A stretch of 64,000 nucleotides of DNA, from positions 124,001 to 188,000 of the forward strand of contig NZ_JACNYK010000004.1 of NCBI RefSeq assembly GCF_014692505.1, read 5' to 3'. The DNA is from Sphingobacterium arenae (GTDB lineage Bacteria; Bacteroidota; Bacteroidia; Sphingobacteriales; Sphingobacteriaceae). Shown piece by piece: positions 55,202 through 63,811 of the stretch; position 1 is the first letter of the stretch, and each line of letters opens with the position of its first letter. The translations under genes were made by a program, and so were the position numbers. A model generated the notes under the pieces. That model did not search any database, was not told where the DNA came from, and worked only from the letters and a program-made list of their open reading frames with translations.

Positions 55202-56077
55202 ATGTCGAATTCGGATAAAGCAATTAGAACGATTTACTTTAGTATATTAACTAACTTCTTGTTGGCATTGGTAAAGTGGTTCGCTGGTTTCTTTGGACAT
55301 TCGCATGCCTTGATAGCCGACGCAATTGAATCTACCACAGATATTTTCTCTTCCTTTTTAGTATTATTAGGTTTAAAATATTCTAAGCGGCCGGCCGACC
55401 ATACCCATCCATATGGGCATGGTCGTATAGAGCCTTTGATTACCTTTATTGTAGTTATTTTCCTTATCGTTTCAGCCTTTATTATCGCTAAAGAAAGTAT
55501 CTATAACATTCAAACCCCACACGAAGGCCCTAAATCATGGACATTATATGTATTAGGAGCTATTATTCTATGGAAAGAAATTTCTTTTCGCGTAATCATC
55601 CGAAGGAGTAAAAAACTTCATAGCAGTTCGCTGAAAGCTGACGCATGGCACCACCGTAGCGATGCTATTACCTCTGTTGCCGCCTTTATTGGTATATCGG
55701 TTGCTTTAATCTTTGGTGAAGGATATGAAAGTGCAGATGATTGGGCGGCTTTATTTGCTTCGGGATTAATTATTTATAACTGTTACGGTATATTTCGACC
55801 TGCGTTGGCAGAAATAATGGATGAGAACCGCTATGAAGAGTTAGAGGAAGAAGTCCGTCAACATTCTCTGAAAGTATCCGGAGTGGAATTCATTGAAAAA
55901 TGTTATATACGAAAAATCGGCATGCTATTCCAAATAGATTTGCATGCCGTTGTAAATCCTAACCTGTCTGTACGCGAGGGACACGCGATAGCCCACGATC
56001 TTAAAGACTATCTCATCGAAAATTTAGACAGCATTGGCAATGTCCTGGTACATATTGAGCCATTTGAAGGGGATTAA
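55202..56077 (+). CDS. Cation diffusion facilitator (CDF) metal exporter
   Basis: A protein of 291 residues with six helices and a C-terminal cytoplasmic domain (about 205-291). The metal-site residues are visible: SHALIADAIESTTD in helix 2 and KADAWHHRSDAITS (about 145-158, HxxxD) in helix 5, which set zinc/cadmium preference in this family. It exports Zn2+, Fe2+ or similar by proton exchange. The stop overlaps the convergent SDR stop by 4 bases. No metal-responsive regulator is adjacent. Confidence 0.93.
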   Translation: MSNSDKAIRTIYFSILTNFLLALVKWFAGFFGHSHALIADAIESTTDIFSSFLVLLGLKYSKRPADHTHPYGHGRIEPLITFIVVIFLIVSAFIIAKESIYNIQTPHEGPKSWTLYVLGAIILWKEISFRVIIRRSKKLHSSSLKADAWHHRSDAITSVAAFIGISVALIFGEGYESADDWAALFASGLIIYNCYGIFRPALAEIMDENRYEELEEEVRQHSLKVSGVEFIEKCYIRKIGMLFQIDLHAVVNPNLSVREGHAIAHDLKDYLIENLDSIGNVLVHIEPFEGD

Positions 56078-56865
56078 TCCTCTTTTATCAGGGATCTATC
56101 CAAATGAACATATCCGCCGTCTACATGGATAAGCTGTCCGGTGGTATGACTTGATTTATCAGACAGTAAAAATACCGTCGTATCGGCTATTTCTTCCGGA
56201 GTAGTCATACGGTGTTCCAGTGGTATGCGGTCTGTTATTTTTTTCAAGGTCTCTTCAGGATTCGCTAAGGTCTGAATCCAAGAATCGTACTGCGGTGTTG
56301 CACATTCAGCCACGACAATAGCATTCACCCGAATGCTGTACGGCAACAGCTCTACTGCCCACTCGCGTGTGAGCGCATTCCGTCCTCCATTTGAAGCGGC
56401 ATAGCCCGAGGTATTTCCTTGCCCAGTCTCCGCTGTTTTCGAACTAATATTGACGATACTCCCCCTAGAAGCACATAAAGCATCAATGCTATAATGAGCC
56501 ATTAAGTAATAATGAATCAAGTTCTTATGCAAAGAATCTAAAAAACGTACATAGTCACCTGAAAGAAGTCCCACCCCATCGTTATGACCGGCATTATTGA
56601 CTAAACCATCCATACGCCCGAAAACATTTAATACCTCCCCTACTGCTTTTTCACACTCTTCTGGCTTGGAAAGTTCGGCTTCAACCGCAAAGGCTTTCCC
56701 ACCCATAGCCTCCACTTCTGCTTTAACAATATTGTTGTCAACTTGTTTCCGTCCGACGATAACCGGTAATGCTCCTTCTTTTGCCAGCGCTAAGACAACG
56801 GCCTTACCGATACCTTTTGCACCACCCGTTACGACGATGACTTTATTTTTTAAATTTAAATCCAT
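56074..56865 (-). CDS. SDR oxidoreductase, probable L-fucose dehydrogenase (altered catalytic motif)
   Basis: A protein of 263 residues with the NAD(P)-binding TGGAKGIGKAV (about 12-22), NNAGHNDGVG and the catalytic-site Ser in NISSKTAETG. The active-site Tyr is in SGYAASNGG, where the Lys of YxxxK is replaced by Asn. The last gene of the L-fucose operon, it is the best candidate for oxidation of L-fucose to L-fuconolactone. The changed residue means either an unusual active site or a different role. The C-terminus has the common GQLIHVDGGYVHLDR. Confidence 0.82.
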   Translation of the reverse strand: MDLNLKNKVIVVTGGAKGIGKAVVLALAKEGALPVIVGRKQVDNNIVKAEVEAMGGKAFAVEAELSKPEECEKAVGEVLNVFGRMDGLVNNAGHNDGVGLLSGDYVRFLDSLHKNLIHYYLMAHYSIDALCASRGSIVNISSKTAETGQGNTSGYAASNGGRNALTREWAVELLPYSIRVNAIVVAECATPQYDSWIQTLANPEETLKKITDRIPLEHRMTTPEEIADTTVFLLSDKSSHTTGQLIHVDGGYVHLDRSLIKED

Positions 56866-56876
56866 TTTCTACGCTT

Positions 56877-57707
56877 TTACTTCAAGCCATAAAATCGGGC
56901 AGCATTTCCGCCCCAAAAAGCCTGAATCTCCTCATCAGAAAAACCAATCAATGCAGATTCCGTTATCTTCATAACATCCTCGTAACGAGCCGCAACAAGA
57001 CAAACCGGCCAATCCGTTCCAAACATGATACGCTCCTTTCCAAAGCTACCTATAACGTGTTGTATATAAGGTTTAAAATCCTCGACCGTCCAATTATTCC
57101 AGTCAGCTTCTGTCACCAATCCCGAAACTTTACAATGTACATTTGGAAATCCTGCCAGCGTTTCAATGAACGTTGCCCATGCATCAAATTCTTTCGTCTT
57201 TATGGATGGTTTAGCCATATGATCCAACACAAACTGTTGTTCTGGGTTTCCCAAAACACAGGCCAGTGTACTGGAATAGTGCTGTGGCCGTATCAACAAG
57301 TCGTAAGTGTATTGATACGTCGTCAATGCTTGAATCCCCCTTAAAAATGCCGGTCGAATGAGAAAATCAGGATCATCTTCAGCTTCAACCACATGCCTAA
57401 ACCCTTTTATTATAGGGTATTGACTAAAATCCGCTAAATATTTTGCTATATCGTCAGACTGTAAATCGACCCAACCTACGACACCTTTAATCATCGCGTA
57501 CATGCTCGATAAATCGACCAGGAATTGTGTTTCTGCGTGCGATTGGGATGCCTGTACAGCGATCGTACCATCTATTCCATTCGATTTCAATACCGAAGCC
57601 AAATCCGTCGGTAAAAAATCCCGACGGATAGCCTCCATATCATCCGTGATCCAAGCATCCCGTTCGGCGTTGAATACCCAAAAGTGCTGGTGTGAGTCAA
57701 TACGCAT
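56877..57707 (-). CDS. Amidohydrolase family lactonase, probable L-fuconolactonase
   Basis: A protein of 276 residues from the ATG at 57707 (MRIDSHQHFWVF), which overlaps the upstream gene by 11 bases. A TIM-barrel amidohydrolase of the 2-pyrone-4,6-dicarboxylate lactonase branch: HQHFW (metal His pair, about 5-9), FVLDHMAKP (about 160) and MFGTDWPVC (about 232-240, catalytic Asp). Such enzymes open L-fucono-1,4-lactone to L-fuconate. The neighbours (dehydrogenases, dehydratase, L-fucose permease) support this role. Confidence 0.88.
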   Translation of the reverse strand: MRIDSHQHFWVFNAERDAWITDDMEAIRRDFLPTDLASVLKSNGIDGTIAVQASQSHAETQFLVDLSSMYAMIKGVVGWVDLQSDDIAKYLADFSQYPIIKGFRHVVEAEDDPDFLIRPAFLRGIQALTTYQYTYDLLIRPQHYSSTLACVLGNPEQQFVLDHMAKPSIKTKEFDAWATFIETLAGFPNVHCKVSGLVTEADWNNWTVEDFKPYIQHVIGSFGKERIMFGTDWPVCLVAARYEDVMKITESALIGFSDEEIQAFWGGNAARFYGLK

Positions 57708-58551
57708 ATGCAACAACTTCTTGACGTGATTCACCTAAATAATCTGCTCCCAATTCAACAACATCTCCGGCTTTAAGGTAAATTGGAGGGTTAAATCCAA
57801 GTCCCACACCCGCGGGTGTGCCAGTTGAAATAACATCTCCTGGTAGCAACGTCATAAACTGAGAGACATAAGATACAACATGCTGCACGGAAAAAATCAG
57901 ATTAGCTGTATTACCATCTTGACATGTTTTACCATTCACTTTCAACCAAAGACGGACGTTATTAATATCCGGGATCTCATCAACAGTGGTCATATAAGGA
58001 CCCATCGGCGCAAATGTGTCACAGCCCTTCCCTTTATCCCAAGTACCTCCTCGCTCCAATTGATACGCGCGCTCTGAAACATCATTATGAAGCACGTATC
58101 CTGCCACATGACTCAGCGCTTCTTCCTCGTCTACATAAGAAGCCTTCTTCCCTATGACGATACCAAATTCCACTTCCCAATCTGTTTTCGTGGAATTCTT
58201 AGGGATTATGATCTCATCGTGTGGCCCCACCAACGATGTAGTAGATTTCATAAAGATAATTGGCTCGCTTGGTATAGCTGCTCCTGTTTCCTCTGCATGG
58301 TCTTTATAATTCAGCCCTATACAAACAATTTTGGAAGGACGGGCAAACGGCGCCCCTAGGCGGGTACCCGTTGGGATTTCGGGCAATTGACCTGTATTCG
58401 CTTTTACAAACTCGTCTAACCTCGCTAAACCATTTTCAGCAAAGAACTGCTCATTATAATCCCCGCCAAAGGCTGAAACGTCGTAATTTACACCATCGAT
58501 TTGTACACCGATTTTTTCCTTTCCAAATTCTCCGAATCGTATTAATTTCAT
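57697..58551 (-). CDS. Fumarylacetoacetate hydrolase family protein, probable 2,4-diketo-3-deoxy-L-fuconate hydrolase
   Basis: A protein of 284 residues with the FAH C-terminal fold: KIVCIGLNYKDHAEETG (about 72-88), metal ligands in DWEVEFGIVIGK (E-x-E around 125) and GDVISTGTPAGVGLG (about 240-254). In the known L-fucose pathway an enzyme of this family cleaves 2,4-diketo-3-deoxy-L-fuconate into pyruvate and L-lactate. It lies inside the operon between the SDR at 58616 and the lactonase, which fits. The substrate is inferred from context, not read. Confidence 0.87.
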   Translation of the reverse strand: MKLIRFGEFGKEKIGVQIDGVNYDVSAFGGDYNEQFFAENGLARLDEFVKANTGQLPEIPTGTRLGAPFARPSKIVCIGLNYKDHAEETGAAIPSEPIIFMKSTTSLVGPHDEIIIPKNSTKTDWEVEFGIVIGKKASYVDEEEALSHVAGYVLHNDVSERAYQLERGGTWDKGKGCDTFAPMGPYMTTVDEIPDINNVRLWLKVNGKTCQDGNTANLIFSVQHVVSYVSQFMTLLPGDVISTGTPAGVGLGFNPPIYLKAGDVVELGADYLGESRQEVVAYAY

Positions 58552-58615
58552 TTTTTTATTTTTGTATATTTTAAATACTGACTGTATATAGACAAATCTA
58601 TGCTTGTTGTTGTCT

Positions 58616-59380
58616 TTAATTGTTCAATTTAATAAATCCCCCATCGATCGGATAATCATTACCCGTAATAAATCCGGCGTCGTCAGAACACAGAAACAAT
58701 GCTAATTTAGCAATTTCCTCCGGTTTTGCCATTCTGCCTATCGGTTGCGATCTCGAAAGCTTCTCAAACATTTCCGCTTCCTGCCCCGGATAGTTTTTGG
58801 CAATAAAACCGTCCACGAATGGTGTATGCACCCTTGCCGGAGAAATAGAGTTTGAACGTATATTATCGGTCATGTAATCCCGAGCTACCGACATACTCAT
58901 TGCATAGATCGCCCCCTTGCTCATGGAGTACGCGAATCGATCACTAATACCGACCACCGCAGCAATAGAAGCTAAGTTTAAAATCGCCCCACCTCCATTA
59001 ATTTTCATGACAGGAACTACCGCGTGAAGCGCGTTGTATGCTCCTTTGACATTCACGTTAAACACGCGTTCGAAATCTTCCGATGAGCATTTTTCCAAAT
59101 TACCCACGTGCGCGATCCCTGCATTATTGACTAAAATATCTACCCGCCCAATACGCTCTACTACGCGGTTCACCTCCGTCTGTTCGGCGACATTGCATGT
59201 ATGCAACTTCGCTTGTCCACCACCCGATGTGATGTGATCAACAACAGGTTGAGCAACATCTGCATTTAAGTCAACAATATGTACTTGCGCCCCTTCTTGG
59301 GCAAAAAGTTCGGATATAGCTCTTCCTATACCACTACCGCCCCCCGTAATGATCGCTACTTTATTATTTAGCTTTGACAT
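58616..59380 (-). CDS. SDR oxidoreductase, probable 2-keto-3-deoxy-L-fuconate dehydrogenase
   Basis: A protein of 254 residues with all classical SDR residues: TGGGSGIGRAI (about 12-22), NNAGIAHVGN (about 86-95), Ser in NLASIAAVVG and YSMSKGA (Tyr-x-x-x-Lys, about 150-156). It oxidises the 4-hydroxyl of 2-keto-3-deoxy-L-fuconate with NAD+ in the known pathway. The intact motif contrasts with the SDR at 56074. Gaps of 28 and 64 bases separate it from the dehydratase and FAH genes. Confidence 0.88.
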   Translation of the reverse strand: MSKLNNKVAIITGGGSGIGRAISELFAQEGAQVHIVDLNADVAQPVVDHITSGGGQAKLHTCNVAEQTEVNRVVERIGRVDILVNNAGIAHVGNLEKCSSEDFERVFNVNVKGAYNALHAVVPVMKINGGGAILNLASIAAVVGISDRFAYSMSKGAIYAMSMSVARDYMTDNIRSNSISPARVHTPFVDGFIAKNYPGQEAEMFEKLSRSQPIGRMAKPEEIAKLALFLCSDDAGFITGNDYPIDGGFIKLNN

Positions 59381-59408
59381 ATTATTTAAATATTAATTTT
59401 AATATAAA

Positions 59409-61073
59409 TTACAACGACACACCCCTTCGCCAAGGAATAAAATCATCCTGTCCCAGCTGCACCGCTTTCGGCTTTTCTTCGCCGCTCGCTACCTGAATGA
59501 CATATTCCAATATCCGATGTGCTGTTTCCTGTATCGTTTCCTTGCCGTCTATAACCGTTCCGCAATTGATATCGATAATATCTGGCATCTTTTCAAATGT
59601 TTTTGTATTCGTCGATAGTTTAATAACCGGTGTGATAGGGTTCCCTGTCGGAGTTCCCAATCCAGTTGTAAAAAGCACGATATTCGCTCCGGCCGCGACC
59701 TCCGCTGTTGTACTTTCTACGTCATTACCTGGTGTGCACAAAAGGTTCAACCCCGGCGCATTTGCTACTTCGGGATAATCTACAACGGCTATCACCGGAG
59801 AATTCCCCCCTTTTTTGGCTGCACCCGCAGATTTTATAGCGTCCGTAATCAATCCGTCACGAATATTTCCAGGGGAAGGATTCATATAGAAACCTGAGCC
59901 GTCTGCTTCCGCTTTTGCATTGTAGGTCGTCATTAAATGCATAAATTTTTCAGCTTTAGCTTCATCTATACACCTATCACTTAATTCCTGTTCCACCCCA
60001 CACAGTTCTGGAAATTCCGCTAAAATTACCGACCCTCCCATGGTCACAAGCATATCCGATACGTAGCCTAAGGCTGGATTAGCTGAAATGCCTGAAAATC
60101 CATCCGATCCCCCACACTCCAAACCGATACATAATTTATCAAGGGTAGCGGGTTTGCGAGTTAGCTTATTTGCCTGAGTTAACCCTGCAAAAGTTGCTTT
60201 AATAGCTTTCTGCATCAGCTCTTGTTCTGTTCCTTCCAATTGTTGTTCGAAAATATACAATGGTTTATCGAATGCCGCGTCACGTTTTTTTATTTCTCCT
60301 CGCAGTATAGAAGCCTGTGCATGTTGACAACCTAAACTCAAAACCGTGGCACCTGCCACATTAGGATGCGTAATATAACCCGCCAGCAATCCGCATAGCG
60401 CATCGGAGTCTATTCGGGTACCGCCACACCCCATCTCATGATTCAGAAACTTAACACCATCTACATTGGGGAACAAACGAGTTTTTTCTTTCCTTACCTT
60501 CGTTGGCGAAAGGTCTACAGCGAGCAACTCGTCCGCGGAAGCACCCGACTGATATCGCACAATTAATTCTTCTACCTCATCTGCATAATCTTTTGATTGT
60601 ATCTGATACCCCAACTTTTCCTCCAAGGCAGATTTTAGCGTCGACACATTCCTATTCTCACAGAATACCAGAGGAATAACCAACCAATAATTTGCCGTGC
60701 CCACACTTCCATTAGTACGGTGGAATCCATTAAACGTACGTCCCATAAAGACGGATACATCTGGCTTTTCCCAGTCTAACTTTCGCTGCCCCAGTCTAAA
60801 ATCATCCGAAGCATGTCGCAAATTTTCTGTGTTAATATGTACCCCTTCCGCGACAGCATGGTTCATTTTTCCAACCAAAACACCATACATCAAAACATCA
60901 GCATCCTTTTCCAATGGGATGATGGTGAATTTATGTTTCGCACGGATAGCTTCTCTCAATATAAATGTGTGCCCACCGAACTCCACATCAAAGCCCTGCG
61001 GTAAATCCCGTAATGCTACCAGTACGTTATCTTTCGGATGTATTTGCAGGTATGACAATCTCTCCTTATCCAT
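59409..61073 (-). CDS. UxaA family dehydratase, probable L-fuconate dehydratase
   Basis: A protein of 554 residues from the ATG at 61073, one base after the mutarotase stop. A SAF domain (about 10-85) precedes the altronate dehydratase-like domain. It contains the Cys-rich GCGGTRIDSDALCGLL (about 210-225), a SLGCQHAQAS loop and LECGGSDGFSGI, which in this family hold an iron centre or Fe-S cluster. Xanthomonas uses an unrelated enolase-family enzyme for this step; Campylobacter uses UxaA-type proteins in its L-fucose island, as I recall. By position it should dehydrate L-fuconate to 2-keto-3-deoxy-L-fuconate. Confidence 0.86.
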   Translation of the reverse strand: MDKERLSYLQIHPKDNVLVALRDLPQGFDVEFGGHTFILREAIRAKHKFTIIPLEKDADVLMYGVLVGKMNHAVAEGVHINTENLRHASDDFRLGQRKLDWEKPDVSVFMGRTFNGFHRTNGSVGTANYWLVIPLVFCENRNVSTLKSALEEKLGYQIQSKDYADEVEELIVRYQSGASADELLAVDLSPTKVRKEKTRLFPNVDGVKFLNHEMGCGGTRIDSDALCGLLAGYITHPNVAGATVLSLGCQHAQASILRGEIKKRDAAFDKPLYIFEQQLEGTEQELMQKAIKATFAGLTQANKLTRKPATLDKLCIGLECGGSDGFSGISANPALGYVSDMLVTMGGSVILAEFPELCGVEQELSDRCIDEAKAEKFMHLMTTYNAKAEADGSGFYMNPSPGNIRDGLITDAIKSAGAAKKGGNSPVIAVVDYPEVANAPGLNLLCTPGNDVESTTAEVAAGANIVLFTTGLGTPTGNPITPVIKLSTNTKTFEKMPDIIDINCGTVIDGKETIQETAHRILEYVIQVASGEEKPKAVQLGQDDFIPWRRGVSL

Positions 61074-61074
61074 T

Positions 61075-61410
61075 TTATAACTCAAATATTTTATCCATTA
61101 ACACCCACTTCTCTCCGGGGTTCGCCCCCGGTATTGCTCGCTGATATTTCCACATCAGCGCTTCCCACTCCTGAACCTTAGCGTTGGCTAAATCCATCTC
61201 ATTTTTCTTATCAAAACTAAATGTATCATATACATTCATGATCATAAACAACCTATTTCCAAAACGATATATCACCATATCTGCTACACCTGTATCTCTT
61301 ATCGAAGCACAGATTTCCGGCCATACAGCTTGGTGGTATGCTTCATATTCCGCTATTAATTTCGGATCATTTACAAGGTCTAATGCAAACGCATATTGTT
61401 TCATATTCAT
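61075..61410 (-). CDS. L-rhamnose/L-fucose mutarotase family protein
   Basis: A protein of 111 residues of the RhaM family (DUF718): FALDLVNDPKLIAEYEAYHQAVWPEICASIRDTG (about 8-42) holds the catalytic Tyr and His, followed by DMVIYRFGNRLFMIMNVYD and MWKYQRAIPGANPGEKWVLMDKIF. It interconverts the anomers of a 6-deoxyhexose so the next enzyme finds its preferred form. It lies 2 bases after fucP. ATGs at 61410 and 61404 are both possible. Confidence 0.9.
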   Translation of the reverse strand: MNMKQYAFALDLVNDPKLIAEYEAYHQAVWPEICASIRDTGVADMVIYRFGNRLFMIMNVYDTFSFDKKNEMDLANAKVQEWEALMWKYQRAIPGANPGEKWVLMDKIFEL

Positions 61411-61412
61411 TA

Positions 61413-62675
61413 TTATTTCTGTGAACCAAGGTCTGTTGCTGAAACATTTCTATTATTCCAGGCAAATAAAGCCACCACGACGAAGCAAATGAAAACCACG
61501 TAGTACGCCAATTGGAAATTACCGGTCCAATCGGATACTAATCCTAATACCGGTGGTAATGCAGCCCCCCCCACAATCGACATGATAATTAAGCTTGAAG
61601 CAGATTTCGTGTCTGCGCCTATACCTTCCACCCCCACCGCAAAAATGGTCGGGAACATAATAGACATAAAAAAGGCAATTCCAATCATCGCATATAATGT
61701 ACCTATCCCTTCACCATAGATCACATATAATGTTAAACACATCGAAATCAGGGCATATATCAAAAGTAACTTAAGTGGAGCTACATATCGCATAAAGAAA
61801 GTTCCTATAAACCTACCTAGCATAAAAGCAAGTCCTGCAACACCTGCATAGTAACTTGCCTGTGTCGGCGCAACACCAGAGACCTCTGTGGCGTACATCA
61901 CTAAAAAGCTCAACACACACACCTGAGCTCCGATATAGAAGAATTGCGCTATTACCGCCCAAGAGACATTTTTATGGCGTAAAGACCCAAACACACCCTT
62001 AGAGCTACCTCCTCCCTCCTCTTCTTTGATATCAGGTAATTTCGTAAAAATAAAAAAGGCAGTTACTAAAAGCAAAATCAACCCCAATATGAGGTAAGGC
62101 CCCTTTACGGAAGAAGTCTCTGCCTGGATGTAGGCATTCTTTGCCTGCTCGCTCAGTGCCGCAATCTCATCCGCTGATTTTGGTTCTTCCGTTAAGATAA
62201 ATCTCCCCCCTACAATAGGGGCTATGAATGCAGCTAAGCCATTAAAAGATTGCGCGAAATTCAGTCGTTGAGTAGCTTTTGCAGGATCGCCTAATACGGT
62301 GATATAAGGATTTGCTGCCGTTTCCAAAATAGCAAGTCCGCAGGACACAACAAACAACGCGCCTAAAAAAAAATAATAATTAATTTTATTAGCTGCCGGT
62401 ACAAAAAGAAAACACCCTAACGCGAAAATAAGCAAACCCACTGTGATACCGGTCTTATACCCGAATCTTTTCATGATATAACCTGCAGGAATAGCTAACA
62501 AAAAGTACGCAATAAAAACAGCCGAGTCTACCAGCGATGCTTGAAAATGTGTCAAGCTGAACGCATTACGCAAATGCGGAATCAGAATAGGATCAAGATT
62601 GTGGATAAACCCCCAAAAGAAAAACAAAGAGGTTATCAATGCAATGGCAAACGTATATTTTTTTTCTAACACCAT
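61413..62675 (-). CDS. fucP: L-fucose:H+ symporter FucP-type permease
   Basis: A protein of 420 residues from the ATG at 62675 (MVLEKKYTFAIALIT); the frame extends 14 codons further into the promoter. It is a 12-helix MFS protein with the FucP/GluP marks: TSLFFFWGFIHNLDPILIPHLR (with the essential acidic residue region), AGYIMKRFGYKTGI and LETAANPYITVLGDP. It brings L-fucose in with protons. It is the first gene of the fucose operon, which runs to 56074, and is divergent from an AraC regulator. Confidence 0.92.
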   Translation of the reverse strand: MVLEKKYTFAIALITSLFFFWGFIHNLDPILIPHLRNAFSLTHFQASLVDSAVFIAYFLLAIPAGYIMKRFGYKTGITVGLLIFALGCFLFVPAANKINYYFFLGALFVVSCGLAILETAANPYITVLGDPAKATQRLNFAQSFNGLAAFIAPIVGGRFILTEEPKSADEIAALSEQAKNAYIQAETSSVKGPYLILGLILLLVTAFFIFTKLPDIKEEEGGGSSKGVFGSLRHKNVSWAVIAQFFYIGAQVCVLSFLVMYATEVSGVAPTQASYYAGVAGLAFMLGRFIGTFFMRYVAPLKLLLIYALISMCLTLYVIYGEGIGTLYAMIGIAFFMSIMFPTIFAVGVEGIGADTKSASSLIIMSIVGGAALPPVLGLVSDWTGNFQLAYYVVFICFVVVALFAWNNRNVSATDLGSQK

Positions 62676-62812
62676 AAGACTTATATTGGAAAGTAAAACT
62701 AGTGCAAATACACACAAGATTATTGAACTATTTTACCGATTTATTAATCAATATTAACACAAGTTATGTATATTTATGGTTTTCACACGAATAAATAAAT
62801 TACGTTTTCGCC
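62676..62812. promoter_or_regulatory. Divergent control region of the fucose operon and its AraC regulator
   Basis: This 137-base AT-rich gap must hold the promoters of both fucP and the AraC gene. On the minus strand TGTATTTG, one mismatch from TAnnTTTG, lies about 30 bases before fucP; on the plus strand TATATTTA (one mismatch) lies about 40 bases before the AraC gene. TTAAT/ATTAA elements near 62745-62760 may be the binding site. No element is certain. Confidence 0.4.
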
Positions 62813-63664
62813 ATGCAACGGTTAGATCATATGTCGTCCACGCTCCGCTCGATCGCGGTTCGACACGATAATAGACCTCAAAATCATAATATATGGCATT
62901 ACCACGAAGAATTGGAATTCATCTATATCAAGCGTGGAAAGGGGACGTTTTTTGTCGGCGATTGCATACAGCAGTTTTCCGATAATTTTATAATTTTAAT
63001 TGGCTCCAACACGCCACATTACTGGTTATTCGATGAGGAATACATAAAATCGGATACATCAACAGCAGACATTCAGGTTATCCATTTCAAACCTGATTTT
63101 GTCGGTTCTGATTTTTTAGATATACCGGAGTCCGTAGCGATAAAACAGGTCTATCGATTTGCCAAGAAAGCCATTTTATTTCCATCAGATGATACGCGAC
63201 TGATATATTTCTTTGAAAACGTATCCGCTCAAACGCCAATCAAAAGGCTCACCATGCTTCTTGATATACTCGAATACACGGCAACCCAGTCCATGCTCAT
63301 TACGTTAGTAAGTGCCAACTACACTAATCCGCAGCAACAGGGTGACTATCTTCGTATGAACAAAATTTTAGACTATATCCGGTTACATTATAAATCTAAA
63401 ATCCAATTGGACGAAATTGCCCATATAGCAGGTATGACACCAAACTCCTTTTGTCGCTATTTTAAGCAACGAACAGGTAAAACACTGATTGAATTTATCA
63501 ACGAGCTTCGAATAGGACAGGCTTGTAAACTCTTAACCGAAAGCAAAGCGCCTATTAAAGAAATCTGTTTCGAATGCGGGTTTCATAACTTCGTCAGCTT
63601 TCATAAAATATTTAAGTCCATCACAAGGCATACACCGTCAGCTTATCGGGAAGCCGCTTCTTAA
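62813..63664 (+). CDS. AraC family transcriptional regulator (fucose operon regulator)
   Basis: A protein of 283 residues. The N-terminal cupin domain (about 15-110) has NHNIWHYHEELEFIYIKRGKGTFFVGD, a sugar-sensing fold. The C-terminal AraC/XylS DNA-binding domain (about 180-283) has LDEIAHIAGMTPNSFCRYFKQRTGKT (first HTH) and PIKEICFECGFHNFVSFHKIFK (second HTH). Divergent from fucP, it is probably the L-fucose-responsive activator of the operon at 56074-62675. The inducer is inferred from location. Confidence 0.9.
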   Translation: MQRLDHMSSTLRSIAVRHDNRPQNHNIWHYHEELEFIYIKRGKGTFFVGDCIQQFSDNFIILIGSNTPHYWLFDEEYIKSDTSTADIQVIHFKPDFVGSDFLDIPESVAIKQVYRFAKKAILFPSDDTRLIYFFENVSAQTPIKRLTMLLDILEYTATQSMLITLVSANYTNPQQQGDYLRMNKILDYIRLHYKSKIQLDEIAHIAGMTPNSFCRYFKQRTGKTLIEFINELRIGQACKLLTESKAPIKEICFECGFHNFVSFHKIFKSITRHTPSAYREAAS

Positions 63665-63682
63665 AGTAGGCATCTCCATGTA

Positions 63683-63713
63683 TTGCAGTTTACGCTAGAA
63701 ATATCTACCTTTG
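63683..63713 (+). promoter_or_regulatory. Promoter of the fluoride-riboswitch/ClC transcript
   Basis: TTG (63683-63685), 20 bases, TACCTTTG (63706-63713): an exact Bacteroidota promoter. It puts the RNA start at about 63719-63720, which is the first base of the riboswitch. Confidence 0.75.
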
Positions 63714-63718
63714 TCCAT

Positions 63719-63766
63719 GGCAATGATGTCTGCCCTAAACCGCTTAGAAAGCTGATGACGTCTACT
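63719..63766 (+). promoter_or_regulatory. Fluoride riboswitch (crcB motif)
   Basis: The 48 bases match the crcB aptamer: GGCAATGATGTCTGCC pairing GGCA/TGCC, the conserved CCTAAACCGCTTAGAAAGC segment, then GCTGATGACGTCTACT, the near-invariant GCUGAUG-x-C-CUACU end. Recalled alignment with the Thermotoga aptamer preserves the pseudoknot and J regions. It senses fluoride ion and should allow expression of the ClC-type gene starting 46 bases downstream. No terminator hairpin is obvious before the start codon, so control may be translational. Confidence 0.85.
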
Positions 63767-63811
63767 TTATTTGAATAATCTTTCAATATAAGATAGTTAT
63801 TGATAAAGCAC

